From Bacillota bacterium (lineage in GTDB: Bacteria; Bacillota; Clostridia; Christensenellales; Christensenellaceae): a DNA stretch of 9,732 nucleotides. Under the pieces are notes generated by a model. The model had not been told where the DNA came from and did not search any database. It was given only the letters and a program-made list of their open reading frames with translations. Made by a program: the position numbers and the translations under genes. Positions 1-5,787 of this stretch are shown in pieces. Each line of letters starts with the position of its first letter. Position 1 is the first letter of the stretch. The stretch lies in contig JAEYKI010000007.1 of assembly GCA_023408315.1 (NCBI GenBank), forward strand, positions 1-9,732, in the 5' to 3' direction.

Positions 1-567
1 AAAATCAATAATAGCTTTGCCGAAGAATATGCCAAAACAGGGAAATGGCCTTCTGAAGTTCAGATACCAAAAAGCCCAGATGTATTGAATGCAGATGGAT
101 CAATTAAATGGTATAAAGCGCCTAAGGGAGGTTATGTACTTGATAGTAATGGAGATGCAGTAAAAGAGTCATTTGTTCCTGTTATTGGGGAAATTATTGA
201 CAGATATGGGCCAAATAATGGACGCTTTACCTCTCCAGTAAAAAATAAAAAACCCTATAGTTATACTCAACGTTCACTTCCTTATTTGGAGGGTGCCTCA
301 CAATATCATCAATATACGATTGTTGGCGATTTGTCTAAACTTGAGTTATATTTGCAAAAATGTACTGACATTAATTTAAAAGATGAAATCTATGAATATG
401 TGGATGTTTATTATGGTGGTGACTTTAGTAAAATGTTAACTTTTCAAGGCGAAATTGCAGAGCTAAACGGTTGGGGTATAGGCGGAGGTATACAATATGA
501 GCTACCGTTAAGAATCGAATGGTTGGAAGCTTTGGGAATATTAAAAGAAATTAATATTGGCTTGTGA
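1..567 (+). CDS. C-terminal part of a polymorphic toxin with TNT-like NAD+ glycohydrolase domain (5' end outside window)
   Basis: The frame is open from base 1 and gives 188 residues, so the true start and delivery domains lie upstream; a TTG at 85 is only an internal codon. The last ~150 residues match the TNT (tuberculosis necrotizing toxin) domain: GGYVLDSNG (43-51), IDRYG (66-70) followed by GRFTSP (74-79), QRSLPY (90-95), YHQY (102-105), and a final GGGIQYELP (161-169) with LEALGIL (175-181). In the M. tuberculosis prototype this fold hydrolyses NAD+ to nicotinamide and ADP-ribose, and a Gln is catalytically important; Q165 in the GGGxQ motif is the probable equivalent. The domain sits at the very C terminus, as expected for a polymorphic toxin. 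A small immunity-like gene starts 8 bases after the stop. Base composition is clearly AT-richer than the genes from 1094 onward, which fits horizontal exchange of toxin tips. The family is seen from motifs; activity and target are inferred. Confidence 0.85.
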   Translation, partial: KINNSFAEEYAKTGKWPSEVQIPKSPDVLNADGSIKWYKAPKGGYVLDSNGDAVKESFVPVIGEIIDRYGPNNGRFTSPVKNKKPYSYTQRSLPYLEGASQYHQYTIVGDLSKLELYLQKCTDINLKDEIYEYVDVYYGGDFSKMLTFQGEIAELNGWGIGGGIQYELPLRIEWLEALGILKEINIGL

Positions 568-575
568 GGTATATT

Positions 576-821
576 ATGAAAGAGCAAGAAGCAATTGAAA
601 TTATGCAAAGAGAGCGGTTGACGAGAGTTAATTGGTACGATGAAAACAACCTAAAAGAAAACGAAGTTGGTATAAGAAAGATTTGTGATGGATGGGAAGT
701 TTATATTACCGGAGAACGAGCTAGCGTTGTTAATGGAACAGAAAGTAAATTTTCGAATAGTGATGAAGCTTATGATGCATTAATAAAAAAAGCGAAATAT
801 TTACAAAAACTTTATGGTTAA
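576..821 (+). CDS. Probable immunity protein of the TNT toxin (Imm59-like)
   Basis: This encodes an 81-residue acidic/mixed-charge cytosolic protein with no signal peptide or membrane segment. ATG 576 is preferred over an in-frame GTG at 564, because GAGG (566-569) lies 6 bases before the ATG and overlaps the toxin stop. The pattern ENEVGIRK (residues 29-36), then GWEVYITGERASVV (39-52), SKFSNSDEAYDALI and a C-terminal leucine/lysine helix resembles what I recall of the Imm59 immunity family of polymorphic toxin systems. The position, 8 bases behind a TNT toxin and before a shared terminator, supports the role: binding and neutralising the cognate NAD+ glycohydrolase in the producing cell. 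It is AT-rich like the toxin. The family name comes from memory of the motif and should be treated as likely, not proven; the immunity role also rests on gene order. Confidence 0.75.
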   Translation: MKEQEAIEIMQRERLTRVNWYDENNLKENEVGIRKICDGWEVYITGERASVVNGTESKFSNSDEAYDALIKKAKYLQKLYG

Positions 822-858
822 TTTGACTTTTCAATTTTAGTTATTTAATTCGTTTTCC

Positions 859-887
859 ACCTCCTTGCCTTTGCGAGGAGGTTTTTT
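859..887 (+). terminator. Strong intrinsic terminator of the toxin/immunity operon
   Basis: A 10-bp stem (859-868 with 873-882, one T-G wobble) closes a CTTT loop and is followed by six T residues. It ends the AT-rich toxin/immunity unit. The remaining bases up to 1093 contain no convincing gene; they include T-rich runs near 990-1008 and no clear promoter. Confidence 0.9.
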
Positions 888-1093
888 CTATCCGTGAGCT
901 GAATGGACACGGCAGAAGGTTTTACTTAATTTTTAGGTTGAAACATTGCGGCGGTATTATGAACAACTGCGGGCGGTTTGCGCTGTTTTGCCTTTTTTTG
1001 TTTTTTTAAACGGGGGCGCTTGCGGGCAGAATAATACAGGAAAATATGCGGGATGATGCATGCAAAAAACGCGAAAGAAAGGAGGCGCAAAAT

Positions 1094-1270
1094 ATGGAAG
1101 CACCCAGAATGAGCGTAAAATGCAGTGTTGATAACTGTGCTTACAATGAAAACATGGCCTGCCACGCAAAAGCGCTGGAGGTTAACGCAATGGGAGACGG
1201 CATGGCGCAGACCAGCGACGGCACCTGCTGCAACACATTTAAACAGAAGAACGAGCAGAGCTTTACCTGA
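1094..1270 (+). CDS. DUF1540-family small Cys-rich protein
   Basis: A 58-residue protein with a textbook ribosome binding site (GGAGG at 1081-1085, 8 bases before ATG 1094). The core reads C10-x4-C15-x-YN-x5-C23-x-A, then VNAMG, and a C-terminal TCCNTFK (residues 44-50). This is the arrangement of the DUF1540 domain: C-x4-C-x-Y, then C-x-A, then T-x-C-x-T-F. The spaced cysteines suggest metal binding or disulfides, but the family has no established function; it is common in Firmicutes, including spore-formers. There is no signal peptide. An in-frame upstream ATG at 1046 would add 16 residues but has no good ribosome binding site, and it would place the strong site inside the gene. The gene has its own downstream hairpin, so it is probably monocistronic. 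Confidence 0.85.
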   Translation: MEAPRMSVKCSVDNCAYNENMACHAKALEVNAMGDGMAQTSDGTCCNTFKQKNEQSFT

Positions 1271-1285
1271 ATGAGGCAAAATGAT

Positions 1286-1308
1286 GCGTAAGGGTTTACG
1301 CTTCTTTT
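1286..1308 (+). terminator. Probable terminator after the DUF1540 gene
   Basis: GCGTAA (1286-1291) pairs with TTACGC (1296-1301) across a 4-base loop and is followed by TTCTTTT. The stem is short but the T-rich tail is in the right place, 16 bases after the stop. Confidence 0.55.
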
Positions 1309-1467
1309 GTATCCGGCGTTGCCGCGGCGGGTATGCGCAGGCAGTTTGCCAGAGCCCGCCATATTATTTGCTGGAAAATTTTAACGTAAAATAAATGTTA
1401 AATAATTTCCCGTAAACTGTCAATACTAAGGACAGCGCAATGCGCAAAAAATTTCAGGAGGCAGTAA

Positions 1468-1647
1468 ATGCAGAATTATCAGGACAGCCAGAATGAAAAA
1501 AACAGGCTGGGGAACAGCCAAAAGAACGCGTACAAAGACAACATGGAGGACAACATGGATAACGACAGCTGCGACACTCAGAAAAACGCGCAGCGGAACA
1601 ACCAGAAGAATATGCAGAGAAACAACACCAGGGATACGCAGCGCTAG
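1468..1647 (+). CDS. Small Asn/Gln/Lys-rich hydrophilic protein, unknown
   Basis: A 59-residue frame with an excellent ribosome binding site (AGGAGG, then 6 bases, then ATG 1468). It is made almost entirely of N, Q, K, R, D, S and T, with one Cys (C34) and no hydrophobic stretch. Short recurring units such as QKNA (residues 18-21 and 38-41) and QRNN/QKNMQRNN appear through the chain. The composition suggests a disordered, possibly nucleic-acid or spore-associated protein; it recalls the Gln/Asn-rich gamma-type small acid-soluble spore proteins, but I do not see their repeat consensus, so no family is assigned. It lies between the DUF1540 gene and the next orphan gene, with a hairpin behind it. 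Overlapping longer frames on both strands lack ribosome binding sites. It is short enough to be missed by gene callers. Confidence 0.65.
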   Translation: MQNYQDSQNEKNRLGNSQKNAYKDNMEDNMDNDSCDTQKNAQRNNQKNMQRNNTRDTQR

Positions 1648-1668
1648 TTTTCTGGCAAACAACATTAA

Positions 1669-1718
1669 GCGGCAAGGTTACACGGCCGGTTCCGGCAAGG
1701 TAGCCTTGTTGCGTTTTT
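1669..1718 (+). terminator. Possible terminator with nested hairpin
   Basis: A 9-bp stem (1669-1677 with 1704-1712, two G-T wobbles) encloses an inner CCGG-TT-CCGG hairpin and is followed by GTTTTT. It lies between the Asn/Gln-rich gene and the next gene, whose ATG is only 10 bases downstream, so it could also act as a leader structure for that gene. Confidence 0.5.
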
Positions 1719-1727
1719 GGGGGTAAA

Positions 1728-2000
1728 ATGAAAAAGATAGATATGCGCAGAGACCTGTACACAGACAGGGATTACGGCATTCAGGCGCCCGTTGGGTTTG
1801 CGGTGCTGACGGAATCGAACCGGCAGGGGGATAACCTGTACTATGCATGCGACCGCATCTACGACGCTTCCGGGAATATTATATGCCCGCTGGACGAACA
1901 TTTTAAGTCCCTGGACGACATTGCCCGGCGCTGCGGGGAAACGTATTATATCTCGCAGGACGAGGGGATGAGAAACGCAAGCGAACAGAAGATGCAGTAA
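1728..2000 (+). CDS. Hypothetical 90-residue soluble protein
   Basis: I do not recognise this protein. It starts at ATG 1728 four bases after a GGGGG stretch that can serve as a ribosome binding site; a second in-frame ATG (codon 6, base 1743) is possible. It is mixed-charge, with no signal peptide or membrane segment. Notable segments are PVGFAVLTES (residues 21-30), YYACDRIYDASGNIICPLD (38-56) and LDDIARRCGETYYIS (62-76), with three cysteines (C41, C53, C69). The alternation of short strands and one helix is compatible with a small alpha/beta fold, but that is a guess. The codon use matches the GC-richer genes to the right. It is followed by a terminator and stands alone. Confidence 0.7.
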   Translation: MKKIDMRRDLYTDRDYGIQAPVGFAVLTESNRQGDNLYYACDRIYDASGNIICPLDEHFKSLDDIARRCGETYYISQDEGMRNASEQKMQ

Positions 2001-2033
2001 TTTGTTTGATTAAAAAATTTTTTTGTCAGGACG

Positions 2034-2058
2034 GGCCGCTTTTAGCGGCTTTACTTTT
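2034..2058 (+). terminator. Probable terminator after the 90-residue orphan gene
   Basis: GGCCGC (2034-2039) pairs with GCGGCT (2045-2050) around TTTTA, followed by TTACTTTT. It lies 34 bases after the stop at 2000. Confidence 0.65.
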
Positions 2059-2388
2059 CTGTTTTTTAATGTCTTTTTTCTTCCGGCCTTTTTTTTGTTC
2101 TATGCTTAAAAAACAAAAAGCAACATAGCGGGCCAGCAGCGGCAGGCTGCTTTGTTTATAGTTTTTTAAAAACTCTTTATGTTTTTTTAATGGTATATGT
2201 TCCTGTTTTCTGGTATAAATACATTGTTGGCAGTGAAGCAATGCGGGCCGGGCGCAGAAGAATATAGGCGTGATATTTGTCACATGAAAAAATGCCTTTA
2301 TTCAGTTGAAAGCGGCGCGCGCGTTTGTTATTGTTGATAGTAAGATGTGATATTAAATACGTTTATACGGGGAAAGGAGCGTAAGCAT
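2059..2388. other. Gene-free stretch with hairpins and promoter-like sites
   Basis: No coding frame here has a ribosome binding site. The stretch holds an AGCAGC/GCTGCT hairpin with a 5-base loop (2135-2151) followed by a T-rich run, a GTTTTTT-AAAAAC near-palindrome (2161-2173), two TGGTATA elements 20 bases apart (2191 and 2211) that look like extended -10 sites, and a CATTG/CAATG inverted repeat. An AGGC/GCCT-bounded structure lies near 2265-2293, just before the SHOCT genes. It could be a long leader for the SHOCT operon or encode a small RNA; the sequence does not decide between these. Confidence 0.4.
2325..2354 (+). promoter_or_regulatory. Candidate promoter of the SHOCT gene pair
   Basis: TTGTTA (2325-2330) and GATATT (2349-2354) are separated by 18 bases and lie 35 bases before ATG 2389. 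The match is modest, and the TGGTATAAA element at 2211-2219 is an alternative start that would give a leader of about 160 bases. Confidence 0.3.
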
Positions 2389-2667
2389 ATGTTTTATTTT
2401 GGTTGGCCCTTTATGGCCTCCTGGGGACTGGGCTGGGGAGTTTTTGGCATACTGATCAGCATTCTGGTAATTGTGATTATTGTGCGCGTGATTGTGCGTG
2501 TCGCCAGGGGAGAATCGTGGCATTATCACCGCCACCACCGCCATTGGGATGAATGGACAGACCGGGACGAACCGGGCAGGGAAGCACGCCGCATACTGGA
2601 CGAGCGCTATGCCAGGGGCGAAATAAACGACGAAGAATACAAACGCATGAAAGAAAACCTGAAGTAG
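2389..2667 (+). CDS. Small membrane protein with His-rich segment and C-terminal SHOCT domain (copy 1)
   Basis: A 92-residue protein. ATG 2389 is chosen because AAAGGAG (2373-2379) sits 9 bases upstream; a longer frame from 2347 would bury that site. Residues 15-38 form one membrane helix (LGWGVFGILISILVIVIIV region), followed by a basic IVRVIVRVARG juxtamembrane stretch. Next comes a His/Trp-rich segment (HYHRHHRHW, 45-53) and a short C-terminal SHOCT domain (65-91), recognisable by EARRILDERYARGEI and EEYKRMKENL. SHOCT domains are short C-terminal helical modules on many otherwise unrelated bacterial proteins, often proposed to mediate oligomerisation. The positive-inside rule would put the His cluster and SHOCT in the cytoplasm. 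It is co-transcribed with its paralogue 16 bases downstream. Function unknown; metal binding by the His cluster is inference. Confidence 0.85.
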   Translation: MFYFGWPFMASWGLGWGVFGILISILVIVIIVRVIVRVARGESWHYHRHHRHWDEWTDRDEPGREARRILDERYARGEINDEEYKRMKENLK

Positions 2668-2683
2668 CGAAAGGAGTTTTTAT

Positions 2684-2950
2684 ATGTGTATCAACGGATT
2701 TCCGATTGAGCCATGGAACTGGTTCTGGTGGCTGCTTGGGCTTTTGATCTGCGTGGCCATCATATGCGCCATTGTGCGCGTGATTGTGCATGCCATACGT
2801 GGCGACCGGTATCATCACCATCAGCATTGCGGGGATTGGGCTGCCAAAGACGGCCCCTCCAGTGAAGCGCGCCGCATACTGGACGAACGCTATGCAAAAG
2901 GCGAGATTGATGAAGAAGAGTATAAAAAGAGAAGAGAAAACTTAAAATAA
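2684..2950 (+). CDS. Small membrane protein with His-rich segment and C-terminal SHOCT domain (copy 2)
   Basis: An 88-residue paralogue of the preceding gene in the same operon. AAAGGAG lies 8 bases before ATG 2684. A Trp-rich start (EPWNWFWW, 9-16) leads into one membrane helix (about 14-38), the shared IVRVIV motif, then HHHQHCGDW (44-52), and a SHOCT domain (61-87) with EARRILDERYAKGEI and EEYKKRRENLK. The SHOCT coding segments of the two genes are nearly identical at the DNA level (from 2581 and from 2864), while the N termini differ, which indicates duplication with later divergence or local gene conversion. The His cluster is conserved as a feature rather than residue by residue, and this copy adds a Cys (C49). 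A heteromeric membrane complex is plausible but inferred. Confidence 0.85.
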   Translation: MCINGFPIEPWNWFWWLLGLLICVAIICAIVRVIVHAIRGDRYHHHQHCGDWAAKDGPSSEARRILDERYAKGEIDEEEYKKRRENLK

Positions 2951-2967
2951 ACAAATAAACAAGAGAA

Positions 2968-3004
2968 AAATGCCGGATTATGCAAAATATTCCGGTATTT
3001 TTTA
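2968..3004 (+). terminator. Terminator of the SHOCT operon
   Basis: A 10-bp stem (2968-2977 with 2991-3000, one G-T pair) closes a 13-base loop and runs into a seven-T tract. Confidence 0.85.
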
Positions 3005-3010
3005 TTGAAG

Positions 3011-3021
3011 TATGGTATACT
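3011..3021 (+). promoter_or_regulatory. Extended -10 promoter of the lipoprotein gene
   Basis: TATGGTATACT contains TGG directly before TATACT (3016-3021), an extended -10 element 30 bases before ATG 3051. No good -35 is visible. Almost the same 11-mer precedes the metallophosphoesterase gene (5731-5741). Confidence 0.5.
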
Positions 3022-3050
3022 GTTGCCATGCTTTTGGTAGGGGGTAAGAC

Positions 3051-3767
3051 ATGAAAAAACAGGTGCGAATTGTATGCGCCTCTCTGGCCGCAGTATTGGC
3101 TGCCGTATTGCTGGGGGGATGCAGCCAGGAGGATATTCAGAAGCTGGCGCAGGCGGTGAACGACGCAAAGGCAAGCGCGGCCAACGCCAGCCCGTATTCC
3201 ATTGAAGAGATGCGGGGAAGCGTGGAGGAGCAAACGTACATCAACACTGCCGCGGGGATTACCGTAACATTTCCGGATGATTATACGGTGCTGGGGTATG
3301 AGGAAATTAAGGACCAGTATCAGGAAGACATTGACGAAATTAATGCCAGAATAACGGACCCTAAAACCGCGGAGGTGGAGATAAGCCAGGGAATTCCGCG
3401 CTGTATAGCAGTAAAGCAGGAAGCCGCGGACAGCGGGGACCATTCTGTTTTTACCGTTACGGTTGCCGATATGATGCAGCCGCTCCCCCAGGATATTGTG
3501 GCTTTTGCCGCGCTGTCAACGGGTGTTGCGGGCCTGATTGACAAAAGTAACAGTTACAAAAAGCCGGTTGCGGCCCAAGTGGGAGGTATGGACGCGGCTT
3601 ATTATGAAGTGGAGGCGAGCTACGAGGGCGATGTTTTGCTGGAGAAAATGTATTCCATTTACCCGGGGAACTTTTTTGTGACCGTTACGTTTGTTTCCCG
3701 CGCGGAGAGGGATCTGCCGGATATTGAACAGGTGATTGGCGGCATAAAAGTAAATCCGCAAGCCTAA
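3051..3767 (+). CDS. Lipoprotein of unknown function
   Basis: A 238-residue exported lipoprotein. The N terminus has a KK/R head, a hydrophobic stretch and a lipobox LLGGC with the lipidated Cys at residue 24, so the mature protein should be anchored to the outer face of the membrane. Residues 25-55 form an Ala/Lys-rich tether. The globular part begins near ITVTFPDDYTVL (residues 69-80), continues with a helix EIKDQYQEDIDEI, and ends with AAYYEVEASYEG, FFVTVTFVSR and IEQVIGGIKV. This order, with a substrate-like beta sheet and a last helix and strand before a short tail, resembles PsbP/Mog1-like small lipoproteins of Firmicutes, but I cannot name a family. The ribosome binding site (AGGGGG, then 6 bases) supports ATG 3051. 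It has its own promoter and terminator. Confidence 0.85.
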   Translation: MKKQVRIVCASLAAVLAAVLLGGCSQEDIQKLAQAVNDAKASAANASPYSIEEMRGSVEEQTYINTAAGITVTFPDDYTVLGYEEIKDQYQEDIDEINARITDPKTAEVEISQGIPRCIAVKQEAADSGDHSVFTVTVADMMQPLPQDIVAFAALSTGVAGLIDKSNSYKKPVAAQVGGMDAAYYEVEASYEGDVLLEKMYSIYPGNFFVTVTFVSRAERDLPDIEQVIGGIKVNPQA

Positions 3768-3782
3768 AAATGCATAAAATAC

Positions 3783-3814
3783 AAAACCGGGGCCCTGCTG
3801 GACTCCGGTTTTTT
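3783..3814. terminator. Bidirectional terminator between convergent genes
   Basis: AAAACCGG (3783-3790) pairs perfectly with CCGGTTTT (3805-3812). On the plus strand it runs into TTTTTT for the lipoprotein gene; on the minus strand the same stem runs into TTTTGTATTTT and can stop transcription from the epimerase gene. A GAGGC/GCCTC hairpin near 3883-3898 lies between it and the epimerase stop. Confidence 0.85.
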
Positions 3815-3913
3815 ATAATAGCTTTAAAAAAACAACGAGAAATGGCGTTTTTTACAGATGGAATTCACAAGGGACAGGTGTAGAGGCGGCGAGCCTCCAA
3901 AAAATGCCTGTTA

Positions 3914-4798
3914 TTAAATCACTTTCACTTCATACCAAACGCTGGAGGTTTTGCCGGGCGCGAGGGTGGTGCAACCGGGTTTATCGCGCAGGTTCCCGGT
4001 TGCGTCGCTGAAATCCGGGTTAACCGTCCAGGGTTCCAGGCAGATGAAGGGCGCGTTTTTACCGGGAGGCGACCACAGGCCCAGCGATGTAAAGCCGCTC
4101 ATGGCAAATTCAATCCCGCGGCCGGTCTGCCTGTGCGCCAGGCTTATTTTTTTTGATTTCAGGTTGTCTATGATGAGAACGTCTTTTTCAAACAGCGCGT
4201 AATCAAGGGGTATTTCTGTTGCGCCCTCCAGGTTCAAAGCGCGGTCTTCCCTGTGGATTACACCGTCGCAGTCTTCCAGGCGGGTGTAATAGTACGGCCC
4301 GTTTTCCGCTTCCATAAAGCGTACCGCATAGTCTGAAAACGCGGTGCCCGGGAACAGGGGGCAGTTGAAACCGGGGTGCCCGCCAATGCCGAATACAATC
4401 TCCCGGCTGTCTGTATTGGTTACGGTAAATTCGGTTTTAAATCCGTTGTCCGCCACCGTGTGCGCAACGCGCAGTTCAAACGCATACGGATAGGTTTCTT
4501 TGGTGGCCTGGTTTGCGGTAAGAATAAAAACTGCGCCGGTATCCGTATGCTCCGCCAGGGCAAATTCCAGCTTGCGCGCAAAACCGTGTTTTTTCATGGG
4601 ATACGCCGCGCCTTCTATTGTTGTTTGGCGGCCTTTCAGCGCGCCCACAGTGGGGAACAATACGGGCGCGTGGCCCGACCAGTATGCAGGGTTGCCCGCC
4701 CATATGTATTCCAGGCTTTCCCGGCGGAAGGAAACCAGCTCTCCGCCCAGCGTGTTCAGGGTTGCCTGTGCTTTTCCGGATTTGATTTCGTATACCAT
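3914..4798 (-). CDS. Aldose 1-epimerase-like protein (galactose mutarotase superfamily, LacX-like branch)
   Basis: A 294-residue cytosolic protein, the usual length for the LacX-like aldose epimerases. The catalytic signature is present: HGFAR (71-75), GGHPGF with H141 (139-144) and the acid/base glutamate E255 in CLEPW (253-257); LFPTVG (47-52) and LWSPP (241-245) line the sugar site in relatives. In the family these residues interconvert alpha and beta anomers of free hexoses; the real sugar here is not determinable. The start at 4798 is set by AGGAG six to eight bases upstream (reading on the minus strand). A longer open frame reaching to 5137 is not used, because it would cover this ribosome binding site and the divergent dehydrogenase gene. 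It is convergent with the lipoprotein gene and divergent from the dehydrogenase. Confidence 0.9.
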   Translation of the reverse strand: MVYEIKSGKAQATLNTLGGELVSFRRESLEYIWAGNPAYWSGHAPVLFPTVGALKGRQTTIEGAAYPMKKHGFARKLEFALAEHTDTGAVFILTANQATKETYPYAFELRVAHTVADNGFKTEFTVTNTDSREIVFGIGGHPGFNCPLFPGTAFSDYAVRFMEAENGPYYYTRLEDCDGVIHREDRALNLEGATEIPLDYALFEKDVLIIDNLKSKKISLAHRQTGRGIEFAMSGFTSLGLWSPPGKNAPFICLEPWTVNPDFSDATGNLRDKPGCTTLAPGKTSSVWYEVKVI

Positions 4799-4835
4799 TG
4801 CGTGCTCTCCTAAAATTTGGTTTAGATTTATTTTC

Positions 4836-4841
4836 ATTATA
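4836..4841 (-). promoter_or_regulatory. -10 box of the epimerase gene in a divergent promoter region
   Basis: Read on the minus strand this is TATAAT, 38 bases before the epimerase ATG, with a weak TGTATT 17 bases further upstream. The 103-base gap to the dehydrogenase gene must also hold a plus-strand promoter; AT-rich candidates such as TATAAA near 4873 exist but none is clear. Confidence 0.5.
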
Positions 4842-4901
4842 GTACATTTAAAGGCCGGAATACATATAGAATTATAAACATATTTTTTTGGAGGGATTAT
4901 T

Positions 4902-5693
4902 ATGAAGGCGCTTGTTACGGGCGCTTCGTCCGGCATTGGCCGCGAAATCGCAAAGTACTTAAGCTCGCTTGGACACGGGATTGTGGCGGTGGCCAGGGAC
5001 AGGGGCAAGCTGGATTTGCTGCAGGGGGAGCTGAAAAGCCCCGCACGGCTGATGAGCGTGGACCTCTCCACCACCAGAAACTGCAGGAACCTGTTTGCGG
5101 CGGTTGAACGGGAGAATATAGATATTCTGGTGAACAACGCGGGGTTTGGGCTCTACGGCAATTTTGCTGATACGGACCTGGACCGCGAGCTGGAAATGGT
5201 GGGCGTGAATGTGGAGGCCGTGCATGTGCTGACCAAGCTGTTTTTGCGGCAGATGCTGGAGCGGGACGCCGGGTACATTATGAATGTTTCTTCCCTGACC
5301 GCGTATATGCCCGGGCCGCAGATGGCTGCCTACCACGCCACAAAGGCGTATGTGCTGCGCCTGACCCAGGCCGTGCAGGAGGAGCTTGCGCAGAAGAAAA
5401 GCAGCGTGCGCGTGTGCGCGCTGTGCCCGACGGCGGTGAAAACGAATTTTGGGAATGTTGCGGGCGTGGAGTTTGGCGTGCCGAACCAGTGCCCGGAATT
5501 TGTGGCCAGAGCGGCTGTGGACGGAATGTTCCGCGGAAAAAAAGTGATTGTGCCCGGCACGGACGCCAAGGCGATACGGATTTTATCCAGGCTGATACCG
5601 GAATCTGTGAGCGCCAGGTTTGCCTCGGCCGAAATGCATCCCAAGAAAGAAACGGAACAAGTGCAGTATACCTGGGAGATTGCGGAGCCGTAA
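4902..5693 (+). CDS. Short-chain dehydrogenase/reductase (SDR), classical type
   Basis: A 263-residue NAD(P)-dependent oxidoreductase. The Rossmann glycine motif TGASSGIG occupies residues 6-13 and NNAG residues 78-81. The catalytic set is N103, S131 (in NVSSL), Y144 and K148 (YHATK), with the usual 13-residue Ser-Tyr spacing. After the active site come CPTAVKTNF (175-183) and a variable C-terminal lid. It resembles the DltE/YqjQ type of SDRs of unknown substrate. R32 and R34 after the second strand (AVARDR) suggest NADP(H) preference. GGAGGG seven bases upstream fixes ATG 4902. The start of the protein at MKALVTGASSG leaves no room for a signal peptide. It is divergent from the epimerase gene, which could hint at a sugar-related role, but this is only position. 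Confidence 0.9.
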   Translation: MKALVTGASSGIGREIAKYLSSLGHGIVAVARDRGKLDLLQGELKSPARLMSVDLSTTRNCRNLFAAVERENIDILVNNAGFGLYGNFADTDLDRELEMVGVNVEAVHVLTKLFLRQMLERDAGYIMNVSSLTAYMPGPQMAAYHATKAYVLRLTQAVQEELAQKKSSVRVCALCPTAVKTNFGNVAGVEFGVPNQCPEFVARAAVDGMFRGKKVIVPGTDAKAIRILSRLIPESVSARFASAEMHPKKETEQVQYTWEIAEP

Positions 5694-5720
5694 GGGCGTA
5701 TACGCCGCCCCCTTTTTTTT
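5694..5720 (+). terminator. Terminator of the SDR gene
   Basis: The stop codon is followed at once by GGGCG (5694-5698), which can pair with CGCCC (5706-5710); an internal GGCGTATACGCC palindrome is an alternative stem. Eight T residues follow (5713-5720). Confidence 0.6.
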
Positions 5721-5730
5721 CAGCTTCCCG

Positions 5731-5741
5731 TATGGTATAGT
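5731..5741 (+). promoter_or_regulatory. Extended -10 promoter of the metallophosphoesterase gene
   Basis: TATGGTATAGT carries TGG before TATAGT (5736-5741), 46 bases upstream of ATG 5788. It differs by one base from the element at 3011-3021. Confidence 0.5.
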
Positions 5742-5787
5742 GTAGGCACAGGCTTCAAAATACCGGCCGTTTGGGCAGGGAGATGGC

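Noticed and set aside
85..567. TTG start at 85 for the toxin fragment
   Set aside because: The same frame is open back to base 1 and no ribosome binding site precedes 85; the domain's N-terminal part continues upstream.
926..1279. 117-codon minus-strand frame
   Set aside because: It overlaps the well-supported DUF1540 gene, has an unlikely composition and no ribosome binding site.
1493..1726. 77-codon plus-strand frame rich in Thr and Arg
   Set aside because: It overlaps the Asn/Gln-rich gene in another frame, lacks a ribosome binding site, and reads through the terminator region.
2026..2283. 85-codon minus-strand frame starting at GTG in the gap before the SHOCT genes
   Set aside because: No ribosome binding site, low-complexity Lys-rich end caused by T-rich DNA, and it covers a terminator hairpin.
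2760..3443. 227-codon minus-strand frame opposite the second SHOCT gene and the lipoprotein gene
   Set aside because: It spans a terminator and two well-supported genes on the other strand; no recognisable motif.
3914..5137. Extended 407-residue version of the epimerase gene
   Set aside because: The extra 113 residues overlap the divergent dehydrogenase gene and the -10 box, and cover the proper ribosome binding site before 4798.
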